Source: Pirellulaceae bacterium (GTDB lineage: Bacteria > Planctomycetota > Planctomycetia > Pirellulales > Pirellulaceae). Taken from it: a stretch of DNA of 64,000 nucleotides. The position numbers were made by a program, and so were the translations under genes. Positions 17,033-25,003 of the stretch are shown piece after piece; within the stretch, counting starts at the first letter, position 1; each line of letters opens with the position of its first letter. The notes under the pieces were generated by a model that was not told the origin of the DNA, made no database searches, and worked only from the letters and a program-made list of their open reading frames with translations. The stretch lies in contig JANQLU010000014.1 of assembly GCA_028280445.1 (NCBI GenBank), positions 1-64,000 of the forward strand. Reading direction: 5' to 3'.

Positions 17033-18246
17033 AGGATACCGGGTTGCGAAACATTGATTCCTTTGAGAGCCATTTTCAACGCATCCTTGTTTGGCGCGAC
17101 TTGGAACGCGGTGGGGCGATCGATCAATTCGTCGTCGACGAGTTGTTGCAGACTCATGGTGAAATCCTGCATCCCTTCCTCGGCACCGATTCGGATCGCA
17201 TCCGCTAATTTATGATCTTCTTCTTCGAGAACAAGCTTTTTAACGGTCGGGTTGAACGTCATGATCTCGCAAGTAGGTACACGACCAACGCCTTCTCGGA
17301 TGGACGGCAACAGTTTTTGAGCAATGATCGCTTTCATATTCATGGCGATCGCGCTGCGAATCGCACTGTGCATTTCCTCGGGGAACAAGTCGAGAATACG
17401 TCCAATAGTCGACGGAGAAGTCGACGCGTGAATCGTGCCGAACACCAGGTGACCCGTCTCGGCCGCATGAATGGCTGTCATAAATGTTTCTTCGTCGCGA
17501 AGCTCGCCGACCAAAATGATATCGGGGTCTTCACGTACAGCGTGTTTCATTCCAATACTAAAGTCGACAACATCGATTCCGACCTCACGTTGGTTGATCA
17601 GACATTTGTCATCTTTAAAAACAAATTCGATGGGATCTTCGAGTGTCAAAATATGCTTGATGTACAACGAGTTGATATAGTTCAGCATCGAAGCAATCGT
17701 TGTACTTTTTCCAGATCCGGTGATTCCTGCCAGTAGAATCATGCCCTGTTCGTGATGGCATAATTTTTCAATGGTCGGCGGCAGATGGAGTCCACGGAAA
17801 TCGGGAATAAAGTTGTTCACACGGCGGGCAACCAAACCCATTTGCCCCATTTGTTGCAGCATATTGACGCGAAATCTCCAGCGAACCCCGTCAACTTCGA
17901 TCGTGTAGGCAAAGTCCGCTCCACCCTCTTCGTTAAAGATGTTCCGGAGTCGATCCGTTTCCAACATGGGAATCAACAGACGACACATTTCTTCGGCGGT
18001 AACCGGGGCCCGGTTCAGTGGTTTCAGTTTTCCATGAACACGGCAAATCGGCGGTTGGCCAACCTTCATGTGCAGGTCGGAACCTTCGAGTTTGACCAAA
18101 GCGCGGAAATATCGATCGACTTCTTTTTCGACGTATTTTGTCACAAACCGCTTGGCAATTGCCTCTTCGGTAAACGCATCCATCGATTCGCCATTGGAAT
18201 GGGCATCAGAATTTGTATTTTTTGATTTTGATTTTGAATGAGCCAT
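17029..18246 (-). CDS. pilT: PilT-type retraction ATPase
   Basis: 405 residues. All catalytic parts are intact: Walker A GITGSGKST at 174-182, the Asp box TLEDPIEF at 201-208, Walker B with ILVGELRDEET at 244-254, and the His box GHLVFGTIHASTS at 265-277. The N-terminal PAS-like part has SDLHMKVGQPPICRVHGKL. In type IV pili PilT depolymerises the fibre. Here no pilin, PilB with a good Walker A, PilC, PilM-Q or prepilin peptidase is near. The first 25 residues are a Ser/Lys/Asn-rich extension. AAGGA lies six bases before the ATG. First gene of an operon with the two pseudo-ATPases. Confidence 0.93.
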   Translation of the reverse strand: MAHSKSKSKNTNSDAHSNGESMDAFTEEAIAKRFVTKYVEKEVDRYFRALVKLEGSDLHMKVGQPPICRVHGKLKPLNRAPVTAEEMCRLLIPMLETDRLRNIFNEEGGADFAYTIEVDGVRWRFRVNMLQQMGQMGLVARRVNNFIPDFRGLHLPPTIEKLCHHEQGMILLAGITGSGKSTTIASMLNYINSLYIKHILTLEDPIEFVFKDDKCLINQREVGIDVVDFSIGMKHAVREDPDIILVGELRDEETFMTAIHAAETGHLVFGTIHASTSPSTIGRILDLFPEEMHSAIRSAIAMNMKAIIAQKLLPSIREGVGRVPTCEIMTFNPTVKKLVLEEEDHKLADAIRIGAEEGMQDFTMSLQQLVDDELIDRPTAFQVAPNKDALKMALKGINVSQPGIL

Positions 18247-18804
18247 TAATCATCCTTCGTTCGAATCTGCTCGAAGCGTAGCTGAGGTGGATTTTTCAAT
18301 ATGACCCCCTCATCGATCCACCAAAAGGGGCCAATTTGGGCGAGGTAGACAAAATTGTTGGAAGCAGGTGAGAACAAAGCTGTCAGGAACTCTACGCTAT
18401 TTTCATTTTACACAGAAAATGCGTTAGAAAAGTGCTTTGAAAACGCGTTTTATTGGCCAGGAAACTTTGTCGTCCCTCACGATTGAACCAAACTTTACCG
18501 TCGGTAAATCTGGCGACCTGCAAAATCCGTCACCCAGGCCAATCGGTACTTGTTTTGCGTTGCCAGGGCTCCGAAATGACGTCATCACGGCCAGTTTTAC
18601 ATATTTAGTGCAATATTGGACAATTTTTGTCGAACAATGAGTTTGTTGGAAAAGCACGAAATTTGCAGTTACCATGGACCTGTTAATCACCCGATTCAAC
18701 CCTTTGATTTCGGTGCTGGCCAGGCGATTCGCTACGATTTAGACTTGCTATTTGTGCTGCAGATTTCAGGCCACCTCGTTCTGTTACGTTTTTAGGTAAA
18801 TCCC
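18247..18804. other. Long divergent intergenic region
   Basis: 558 bases between pilT and the TM2 gene, which should hold both promoters. A short palindrome TTTACCGTCGGTAAA sits near 18493-18507. I see no RNA gene, repeat family member or ORF with a credible start. Confidence 0.4.
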
Positions 18805-19515
18805 ATGCCAATCGATATTACATGTTCCGATTGCTCCGAAAGCTACAAAGTGCCCGATGATGTCGCTGGCAAAAAAATCCGTTGCCCGAAATGTAATGTG
18901 GCCACCATCCAAGTGCCCAGTGTTGCAGCAGAAGCGGCGACGACAGCTGCCGTGGGCGGGACTGTCGGCACGGCTTCGACATATCAACAGACTCAGACTC
19001 AACAGACTCAGTCGACCCAATATCAAATGAAAACCGAAACCGGGGACATCTATGGACCTGTCGACAAAACTGAATTGGATCAGTGGGTTGCCGAAGGCCG
19101 CGTCAACGCAAAATCCCAACTGTTGCCGACGGGCGGTTCGCAATGGCAATGGGCAACCGATCTGTACCCACACCTGTCGGCTTCGACTGCCGTATCACCG
19201 GTTGTCTCGTCGGGCCAACCCTATCAACACCAATACGCCAACAAACAACAAGCTTATGCGCAGACTCGACAGCGCGGCCCCGTCGGATCGCGGTCGAAAA
19301 TTGTTGCCGGCATTCTCGGTATTTTGATCGGCGCATTTGGTGTCCATAATTTCTATCTGGGTTTCCACGGCAAAGCTGTTGCCCAATTGCTCATTACCGT
19401 GTTGTCTTGCGGCGTGCTTGCTGGAATCTCAAGTATTTGGGCGCTGATTGAGGGAATCATGATTCTGACCGGTGGAATCGATCGAGATGCGGACGGCTAT
19501 CTTTTACAAGAATGA
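18805..19515 (+). CDS. TM2 domain protein with MJ0042 zinc ribbon and GYF-like domain
   Basis: 236 residues with three parts. Residues 1-35 are an MJ0042-type zinc ribbon (ITCSDCSESYKVPDD...CPKCN). Residues 75-115 are a GYF_2-like domain (GDIYGPVDKTELDQWVAEGRV). The C-terminal 75 residues are a TM2 domain with two helices (IVAGILGILIGAFGVHNFYLG, ISSIWALIEGIMILTGG) and the Asp-containing end GGIDRDADGYLL. A Gln/Thr-rich linker joins ribbon and GYF. Domain mixes of this kind are frequent in planctomycetes; the role is unknown, perhaps a membrane adaptor that binds Pro-rich peptides. It stands alone upstream of prfB. Confidence 0.88.
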   Translation: MPIDITCSDCSESYKVPDDVAGKKIRCPKCNVATIQVPSVAAEAATTAAVGGTVGTASTYQQTQTQQTQSTQYQMKTETGDIYGPVDKTELDQWVAEGRVNAKSQLLPTGGSQWQWATDLYPHLSASTAVSPVVSSGQPYQHQYANKQQAYAQTRQRGPVGSRSKIVAGILGILIGAFGVHNFYLGFHGKAVAQLLITVLSCGVLAGISSIWALIEGIMILTGGIDRDADGYLLQE

Positions 19516-19597
19516 CCGGTGCCGGCCTGTCCAAATTCTGTGTTTTTGAAATAATTTGAGTTTCCTGGTTGCGCATCTCTATTTGTTTGAGAATTTG

Positions 19598-20702
19598 ATG
19601 GATACTGAATTAGTCGATCGTTCCAAAGTCATTCAGCAGCGTTTGATTCAACTGCGAGACTCTCTTTGACTACGACGAAAAACTGAAAACCGTCGCCGAA
19701 ATTGAACAAAAAATGGCGGCCCCCGGTTTTTGGGACGACCAGGAAAAAGCGCAGGAAACCGTCGGTCAACTCAAAACCGTCAAATCAATCGTCGGGCCAC
19801 TCGCGGATTTAAGTTCCGCTTGTGAAGACATGCAAGCGCTGTTGGAAATGGCCGAAGAAGACGATTCGATTCAGCAGGAGGTCGTTGGCGAAATCGATCG
19901 TCTTGAAAAATTGCTCGATGACCTGGAACTCAAATCACTGTTGGACGGACCCCACGACGGCGCTGGAGCCATTTTAACCATCAACGCCCGCGACGGCGGA
20001 ACGGACGCCAACGATTGGGCCGAAATGTTGCTGCGCATGTACACCGCTTGGGCAACCAAAAATGATTACTCCGTCACCCTGCTCCACCGACGCGACAACC
20101 CTGAGGCGGGCATCAATTGCGCGACCATCTCGATCCGGGGACCGATGGCGTACGGTTATCTCAAAGGCGAAGACGGAATGCACCGCCTAGTCCGGATCAG
20201 TCCATTCAATGCCGACGGAAAACGACAAACCAGTTTTGCGGCCGTCGACGTTTCGCCAGAAATCTCAGATGCCGTTGAAATCGAAATCCAGGAAAAAGAT
20301 GTCGAAACCGACACCTTCAAAGCGAGTGGCGCCGGCGGGCAACATGTCAATAAAACAGACAGTGCCGTTCGATTGCGACATATTCCAACCGGAATTGTTG
20401 TCGAATGCCAAAACGAGCGGAGTCAGCATAAAAATCGCGCCCAAGCCTGGAAAATGCTGCGGGCGCGACTGGCACGGCTCGAAGAAGAAAAACGTGAAGC
20501 TGAAGAGGCAGCGAAATACCAACAAAAGGCCCGCGTGGGCTTCGGCTCGCAAATCCGCAATTATTTCCTCCATCCCGATCAACGTGTCAAAGATGTCAGG
20601 ACAGGTTTTTCGATGGGGAATTTTCACGCCGTGCTGGATGGAAATATCCAGGGTTTTCTCGACGCACTCCTGAAATGGCGTGTGAAGCACGAAAAAAACT
20701 AA
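19598..20702 (+). CDS. prfB: Peptide chain release factor 2 (programmed +1 frameshift)
   Basis: RF2 recognises UGA and UAA and releases the peptide. The gene is in two frames. The first 23 codons run from ATG 19598 to CTT at 19664-19666, followed by an in-frame TGA. A +1 shift enters the second frame at GAC 19668 and continues for 344 codons, for about 367 residues, the usual RF2 length. The SPF tripeptide that reads the stop codon is in RISPFNADG and the catalytic GGQ is in SGAGGQHVNKTDS. This is the classic autoregulatory design: low RF2 allows the shift, high RF2 ends translation. Annotation from the internal ATG at 19713 would lose the N-terminus. Confidence 0.96.
19664..19670 (+). promoter_or_regulatory. 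prfB recoding site CTTTGAC
   Basis: The slippery CTT codon is followed by TGA and C, the same heptamer as in other bacterial prfB genes. The strong internal Shine-Dalgarno (AGGGGG in E. coli) is not obvious here; only a weak GAGA-like run precedes the site. Confidence 0.92.
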
Positions 20703-20798
20703 CAACTCCCAATTTTTGAAATTTTCTGTCCGGTGATCAGGCAACATGGAAATCTCCAAGTGTGACAAAAAACAAAACGCTAAACACTGGAGAAAATC

Positions 20799-20996
20799 AT
20801 GACTTATTTCACAATCGCACTGGCTTGTATGTTGTCAACTTTTACACAACCTAACGAAAACCAAAAAACGGAAACGATTCGAAAACCGGCAACTCATGTT
20901 CAAATGGATCAGTTGCAAATGGACCAAATTCTGAAACAAGGAATTGCGGATCTCGAAAAATTTCAACAACGCAAAAACCGGTCGCGGATCGGCTAA
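20799..20996 (+). CDS. Small exported protein of unknown function
   Basis: A 65-residue ORF with a good GGAG six bases before the ATG. Residues 1-16 are hydrophobic (FTIALACMLSTFT), like a short signal peptide, and the rest is polar, with MDQLQMDQILKQGI predicted helical. No family recognised. The next ORF starts seven bases after its stop, so the two may be a small operon. The strong ribosome binding site is the main reason to keep it. Confidence 0.45.
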   Translation: MTYFTIALACMLSTFTQPNENQKTETIRKPATHVQMDQLQMDQILKQGIADLEKFQQRKNRSRIG

Positions 20997-21003
20997 CAAA
21001 ACA

Positions 21004-21603
21004 ATGCATCACTCGATCGCTGTCATCAATCAAGAAAATGGAGTCGGGCTCACCCTCGAAATCACGCGCCATTGCCCTGCCCCAGGAACAAACAGCGATC
21101 GATTCGGACACTGTATCAAATTCATCAGCTCGGAAAATTCGGTTGATATTTCTCCAAACGCCGTCTTACTTTCGACCGTCGAAGGTAGCGACGTGCAGCC
21201 CTGGCCTCCCAGCCCACCGTTGCAAGATTATTCCATCGAACAGCGAAACGATAAAACACTGTTGTTGGCCGTCGGTATGGCTGGGCGATCCCATTGGTCC
21301 GCCAGTATCGCCGCCGATCTGAAAAACCACTGCCTCGAATTCGATATGGCCTGTCGTATTAAATCGCCGCCCGAGTTTATTGGTACGACCTACAACCTCT
21401 CCAGGTCGTGTCAGATTGAACAAATCAGCCAGCACCAGATCGCCATTTCCGCGAATTCGCAGTCCGTTAATTTGACGATCGATCCTGCGGTTGGAAATGC
21501 AGTATTTAATCGGGACGGCGACGATCAGATATCCATTGTCGCAGAGTGTCCAACATTTGAAAAAGAGTCTACCATTCGCTGGAACTATCGGTTGGACATC
21601 TGA
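21004..21603 (+). CDS. Hypothetical protein, beta-rich
   Basis: 199 residues from the ATG at 21004. No signal peptide and no motif that I recognise. The sequence alternates hydrophobic and polar residues in the manner of a beta-sandwich (HSIAVINQENGVGLTLEI, AVLLSTVEGSDVQPW, TLLLAVGMAGRSHWSASIA, HQIAISANSQSVNLTI). There is no clear ribosome binding site, so translation may be coupled to the small ORF just upstream. It could be a carbohydrate-binding or inhibitor-like domain, but nothing proves it. Confidence 0.5.
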   Translation: MHHSIAVINQENGVGLTLEITRHCPAPGTNSDRFGHCIKFISSENSVDISPNAVLLSTVEGSDVQPWPPSPPLQDYSIEQRNDKTLLLAVGMAGRSHWSASIAADLKNHCLEFDMACRIKSPPEFIGTTYNLSRSCQIEQISQHQIAISANSQSVNLTIDPAVGNAVFNRDGDDQISIVAECPTFEKESTIRWNYRLDI

Positions 21604-21722
21604 AAACTTGGAATACGACACTGACTTTCGTATTTTCCCAAATATTGCGACACGTATAAAATGTCTGGAGCAGGTTCATCCGAATTTGCTAAACCACTTC
21701 ACTGTTTTGTTTTGAGGAATTG

Positions 21723-22445
21723 ATGCTTTTCGATCCACTGTATTTGATCCTGGTCCTATTACCCGGTCTGGCGATTTCTGGAATTGCCAGCTGGATGGTC
21801 AAATCAAATTTCAATAAATACTCACGCGTTGGAACGCGCAACGGATACACCGGCGCTCAAGCCGCACAGAAACTGTTGGACAACGCGGGAATCCATGATG
21901 TCGAAGTTGTCGCAACGCGCGGTTATTTGAGCGATCACTACAATCCAACGACCAAACAATTGGCTTTGTCCGAACCGGTCTACGCCAGTAACAGCGTCGC
22001 TGCTGTCGGAGTCGCGGTCCACGAAGCGGGCCATGCGATTCAACATGCCCGGGGATATTGGCCAATGTATATCCGATCGGCAATTGTTCCGTTGGCGAAC
22101 ATCGGCTCCAGCATCGGTTATTTTACGATGTTTGGTGGATTGATCCTGATGAGTTTGTCTCGCACGACACAATCGCAATCGCTGGGACAATGGATCATCA
22201 TCGGAGGCGCACTGATGTTCTCGATGGTTTTGTTATTTCAATTGATCACATTGCCTGTCGAGTTTGACGCCAGCAACCGCGCGAAACGACTGGTGGTTGA
22301 ATCAGGAATTATTTCAGATTCCGAACGCGTTGGCGTCGATAAAGTGCTCAACGCAGCGGCACTGACTTATGTTGCGGCGGTCATCAGTACGGCACTCACC
22401 CTGCTCTATTTTTTGATACGTTCCGGTCTGCTCAGCCGACGTTAA
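21723..22445 (+). CDS. Zinc metallopeptidase, YugP family
   Basis: 240 residues, in the usual size range. A membrane-embedded peptidase: an N-terminal helix, the zinc motif HEAGH in VHEAGHAIQHARGYWP at about residue 100, then three more hydrophobic segments (PLANIGSSIGYFTMFGGLIL, WIIIGGALMFSMVLLFQLI, AAVISTALTLLYFLI). LPVEFDASNRAKRL after the third helix supplies the third zinc ligand region as in other members. The start is the ATG at 21723, preceded by TTGAGGA. Substrate unknown. It stands alone, followed by repeats B and A. Confidence 0.9.
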   Translation: MLFDPLYLILVLLPGLAISGIASWMVKSNFNKYSRVGTRNGYTGAQAAQKLLDNAGIHDVEVVATRGYLSDHYNPTTKQLALSEPVYASNSVAAVGVAVHEAGHAIQHARGYWPMYIRSAIVPLANIGSSIGYFTMFGGLILMSLSRTTQSQSLGQWIIIGGALMFSMVLLFQLITLPVEFDASNRAKRLVVESGIISDSERVGVDKVLNAAALTYVAAVISTALTLLYFLIRSGLLSRR

Positions 22446-22448
22446 CCA

Positions 22449-22639
22449 AGTAGGGCCGGTTCCCACCGGCCAATCCGCCAAAACAACGCGAGCGAGGGAC
22501 TAGAAACCGCCTGATGTGTAGTGGAACGTCGTCCCTCACTTACGTTTCGGGTTACGATTTCGATCCGTCTAGCGAAACAAGTAGGGCCGGTTCCCACCGG
22601 CCAATCCGCCAAAACGGCCGGTGGGAACCGGCCCTACTT
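22449..22639. repeat. Nested repeats: family B with a family A copy inside
   Basis: A family B arm at 22449-22472 (GTAGGGCCGGTTCCCACCGG) is followed by a diverged family A copy (22487-22500 paired with 22530-22555). A complete family B palindrome comes next, with 24-bp perfect arms at 22579-22602 and 22616-22639. The order suggests one element inserted into, or recombined with, the other. Confidence 0.85.
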
Positions 22640-22851
22640 ATGTGGCGGTCATCAACGATTTGTGGATTCCGGCAATCACAAAATTGTTTCCCCCGTTGTG
22701 CGTAAATCTTGGTCATTTATTCATGATCCGTTCAACACGATTTCACCAACGGCTACTAATATGTATTCAATGAAACTTTGGACGCACGGCTATTGCGTTG
22801 CCGAAATCAGCATTGAGTTCTTCTTGAGTGGTGACCAATGGCCAAAAAATT
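22640..22851 (+). other. Unannotated stretch ahead of a strong terminator
   Basis: About 210 bases between repeat B and the terminator. No ORF here has both a good start and an end before the terminator. It may be the body of a small RNA on the plus strand or unused space. No promoter can be named with confidence. Confidence 0.25.
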
Positions 22852-22890
22852 ATCCCGCGTGTTTGATTGGGCACGCGGGATTCTTTTTTT
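22852..22890 (+). terminator. Strong intrinsic terminator
   Basis: Perfect 10-bp stem ATCCCGCGTG (22852-22861) with CACGCGGGAT (22872-22881), followed by TCTTTTTTT. It lies about 410 bases after the only plus-strand gene upstream, so it may end a separate transcript. Confidence 0.85.
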
Positions 22891-22928
22891 ATAACGGACG
22901 TCCAGTGCGCTGATCCAGCATGCAACTG

Positions 22929-22952
22929 AGCGGCTAGCGCCTTGCCGCTCAC
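22929..22952. repeat. Family D repeat, single arm
   Basis: GAGCGGCTAGCGCCTTGCCG matches one arm of family D; the second arm is absent. Confidence 0.7.
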
Positions 22953-23023
22953 AATGTTTGTATTAATGGCGTATCGGCAACGCGGTTAATCAACCAACTC
23001 AGCGACATATCGCGCCCAATGGA

Positions 23024-23434
23024 TCATGCTCGACGACCGAGCCAGGCGCCCACGGCGACACTCAGCAAGATGGCAATCAGTGCCATGCCGCTACGCGATT
23101 GATGAATGTGTGTCAGAAAATGGACGAAACCCAGATCGTTATTGTTGTCATCCACAAACCAATTGGTGTGGTATTCACTCAAGACCCCGGCGACTAGAGC
23201 CGACAAACCGCCGATGACGGCAAAGACTTTGGAGCGGCTCTTGGCTAACAGGGAACAACCGAATCCGGCCAAAACTCCAGGTAAAACAAAAGCGTAAAGT
23301 CCAACTTTGTGGAGATAAACAAAAACGAAATAACCGATGACTCCACCGATGATTCCGCCAGCAATACCTTTGAGCAAAGTCACAGGATCGAAACTGGCGG
23401 CAACATCAATTTTTTTGCCAAAACTATCTGACAT
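23024..23434 (-). CDS. Small glycine-rich membrane protein
   Basis: 136 residues from the ATG at 23434. An upstream in-frame start would overlap the DUF1501 gene and is not needed. Four hydrophobic segments: LLKGIAGGIIGGVIGYFVFV, LYAFVLPGVLAGFGCSLL, VFAVIGGLSALVAGVLSEY and MALIAILLSVAVGAWLG. The GGIIGGVIGY glycine zipper is notable. No known family. It follows the DUF1501 gene on the same strand by 43 bases and may share its transcript. Confidence 0.7.
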   Translation of the reverse strand: MSDSFGKKIDVAASFDPVTLLKGIAGGIIGGVIGYFVFVYLHKVGLYAFVLPGVLAGFGCSLLAKSRSKVFAVIGGLSALVAGVLSEYHTNWFVDDNNNDLGFVHFLTHIHQSRSGMALIAILLSVAVGAWLGRRA

Positions 23435-23477
23435 GAATTTCAATCCAAAAATCTGGACACGGTCATTTCGATCTTGG

Positions 23478-24938
23478 TCAGGCGATGAGCTCTTTGATCG
23501 GCTTGGCGCCTTCGACACCGACCAACCGCTGATCGAGACCGCCAAAGAAATAGGTCAGGCGATTAGGATCGAGCCCCAACTGTTGTAGTATTGTTGCATG
23601 AATGCGTTTGACATGCATGCGGTTTTCCACAGCAGCCGCACCGAGTTCGTCCGTTTTTCCAAAACTGACTCCACCTTTGATACCGCCGCCGGCCAGCCAC
23701 ATCGTAAATCCGTAAGCGTTGTGATCACGTCCGGTCCCTTTGGCGTACTCCGCCGTGGGTTGACGGCCAAACTCTCCACCCCAGACGATCAACGTTTCGT
23801 CGAATAAACCTCGTTGCTTGAGATCGTTAATCAGCGCGGCAATCGGTTGATCGGTTTCACCGGCATGCAAATTGTGGTTATGGACCAGATCGCCATGGGC
23901 ATCCCAGTTGTCGTCGTTGTGAGCGCCGCCTGAATAAACCTGGACAAACCGTACCCCGCGTTCTACCAAACGTCGAGCCATTAACAGTTGCCGTCCAAAG
24001 TACCTGGTTTTTTTGTTATCCAGGCCGTACATCCGCTTGGTGGCCTCGGTTTCTTTTGACAAATCAACCGCCTCAGGCGCGGTGCTTTGCATTTTGTAAG
24101 CCAACTCGTAACTGGCAATCCGCGCCATTAAATCAGAATTACCACCACGTGTTGCTTCGTGCTCTTTGTTGTATTCGCGCAATTGCTGCAGTAGCCGTTT
24201 TTGAGCTGATTCGGACATGTTGGCTGGCCGTTTCAGATCCAGGATCGGCGTCCCGGCACTGCGAACAACTGTTCCCTGATAAGTCGCCGGCATATAACCA
24301 CTGCTCCAATTTTTAGGTCCCGAAATCGGTCCCCCTTTGTCGTCCAACATCACGACAAACCCGGGCAAGTTTTCATTTTCCGTACCGAGTCCGTAATTGA
24401 CCCAGGAACCGAGGCAAGGACTGCCGCTTTGGATGCGTCCCGAATTCATTTGAAACATTGCCGATCCATGAATCGGACTATCGGCGGTCATCGAGTGAAC
24501 AAAAGCGATGTCGTCGACGCATTCTCCAATATTCGGAAACAGGTCGGAAACCCACTTGCCACATTCACCGTACTGTTTGAATTTCCAGCGCGGTTCGACA
24601 ATCCGCCCTTTGTTTTTATGACCGCCACGACCGTGTGTTTTCACCGCGATCGTTTTATTGTCCATTCCATACATTTTTGGCTTGTAGTCAAACGTATCGA
24701 TATGACTTGGTCCGCCGTACATGTAGAGAAAAATGACGGCCTTGGCTTTGGCCTCGAAATGAGGTTTTTTAGGCGACAGTGGATTTTTCCAAGCCGTTCC
24801 ATCCGCTTTTTTTTCTTGCCCTGCCAAAAACGAATGGCCCAGCATGCTGGACAAAGCCAGACCACTGAATCCTCCGCCGGTTTGCCAGAGAAACTCGCGC
24901 CGCGTTCGGTTACAAAAGTTTTTTTTGTTTTCGCTCAT
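23478..24938 (-). CDS. DUF1501 domain protein, Tat-exported
   Basis: 486 residues. The N-terminus is a twin-arginine signal (Arg13-Arg14 in TRREFLWQTGGGFSGLA). DUF1501 belongs to the alkaline phosphatase/sulfatase fold; seen stretches are VIFLYMYGGPSHIDTFDYKP, FVHSMTADSPIHGSAMFQMN, GVRFVQVYSGGAHNDDNWDAH, LIVWGGEFGRQPTAEY and GRDHNAYGFTMWLAGGG. Planctomycetes carry dozens of DUF1501 genes paired with PSCyt1-DUF1549-DUF1553 genes, as here: the partner lies 65 bases upstream on the same strand. The pair is thought to act on polysaccharides or other surface polymers, but no substrate is established. Confidence 0.93.
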   Translation of the reverse strand: MSENKKNFCNRTRREFLWQTGGGFSGLALSSMLGHSFLAGQEKKADGTAWKNPLSPKKPHFEAKAKAVIFLYMYGGPSHIDTFDYKPKMYGMDNKTIAVKTHGRGGHKNKGRIVEPRWKFKQYGECGKWVSDLFPNIGECVDDIAFVHSMTADSPIHGSAMFQMNSGRIQSGSPCLGSWVNYGLGTENENLPGFVVMLDDKGGPISGPKNWSSGYMPATYQGTVVRSAGTPILDLKRPANMSESAQKRLLQQLREYNKEHEATRGGNSDLMARIASYELAYKMQSTAPEAVDLSKETEATKRMYGLDNKKTRYFGRQLLMARRLVERGVRFVQVYSGGAHNDDNWDAHGDLVHNHNLHAGETDQPIAALINDLKQRGLFDETLIVWGGEFGRQPTAEYAKGTGRDHNAYGFTMWLAGGGIKGGVSFGKTDELGAAAVENRMHVKRIHATILQQLGLDPNRLTYFFGGLDQRLVGVEGAKPIKELIA

Positions 24939-25003
24939 CGTTTCGAATCGCTTTTATTAAATCGTGCTGGAATTTTACAAAGGCTCGTCAGACCTATCGT
25001 CGA

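Noticed and set aside
22521..22913. Open frame of 130 codons across repeats and the terminator
   Set aside because: It runs through two repeat families and through a perfect terminator hairpin, and has no good start; not a gene.
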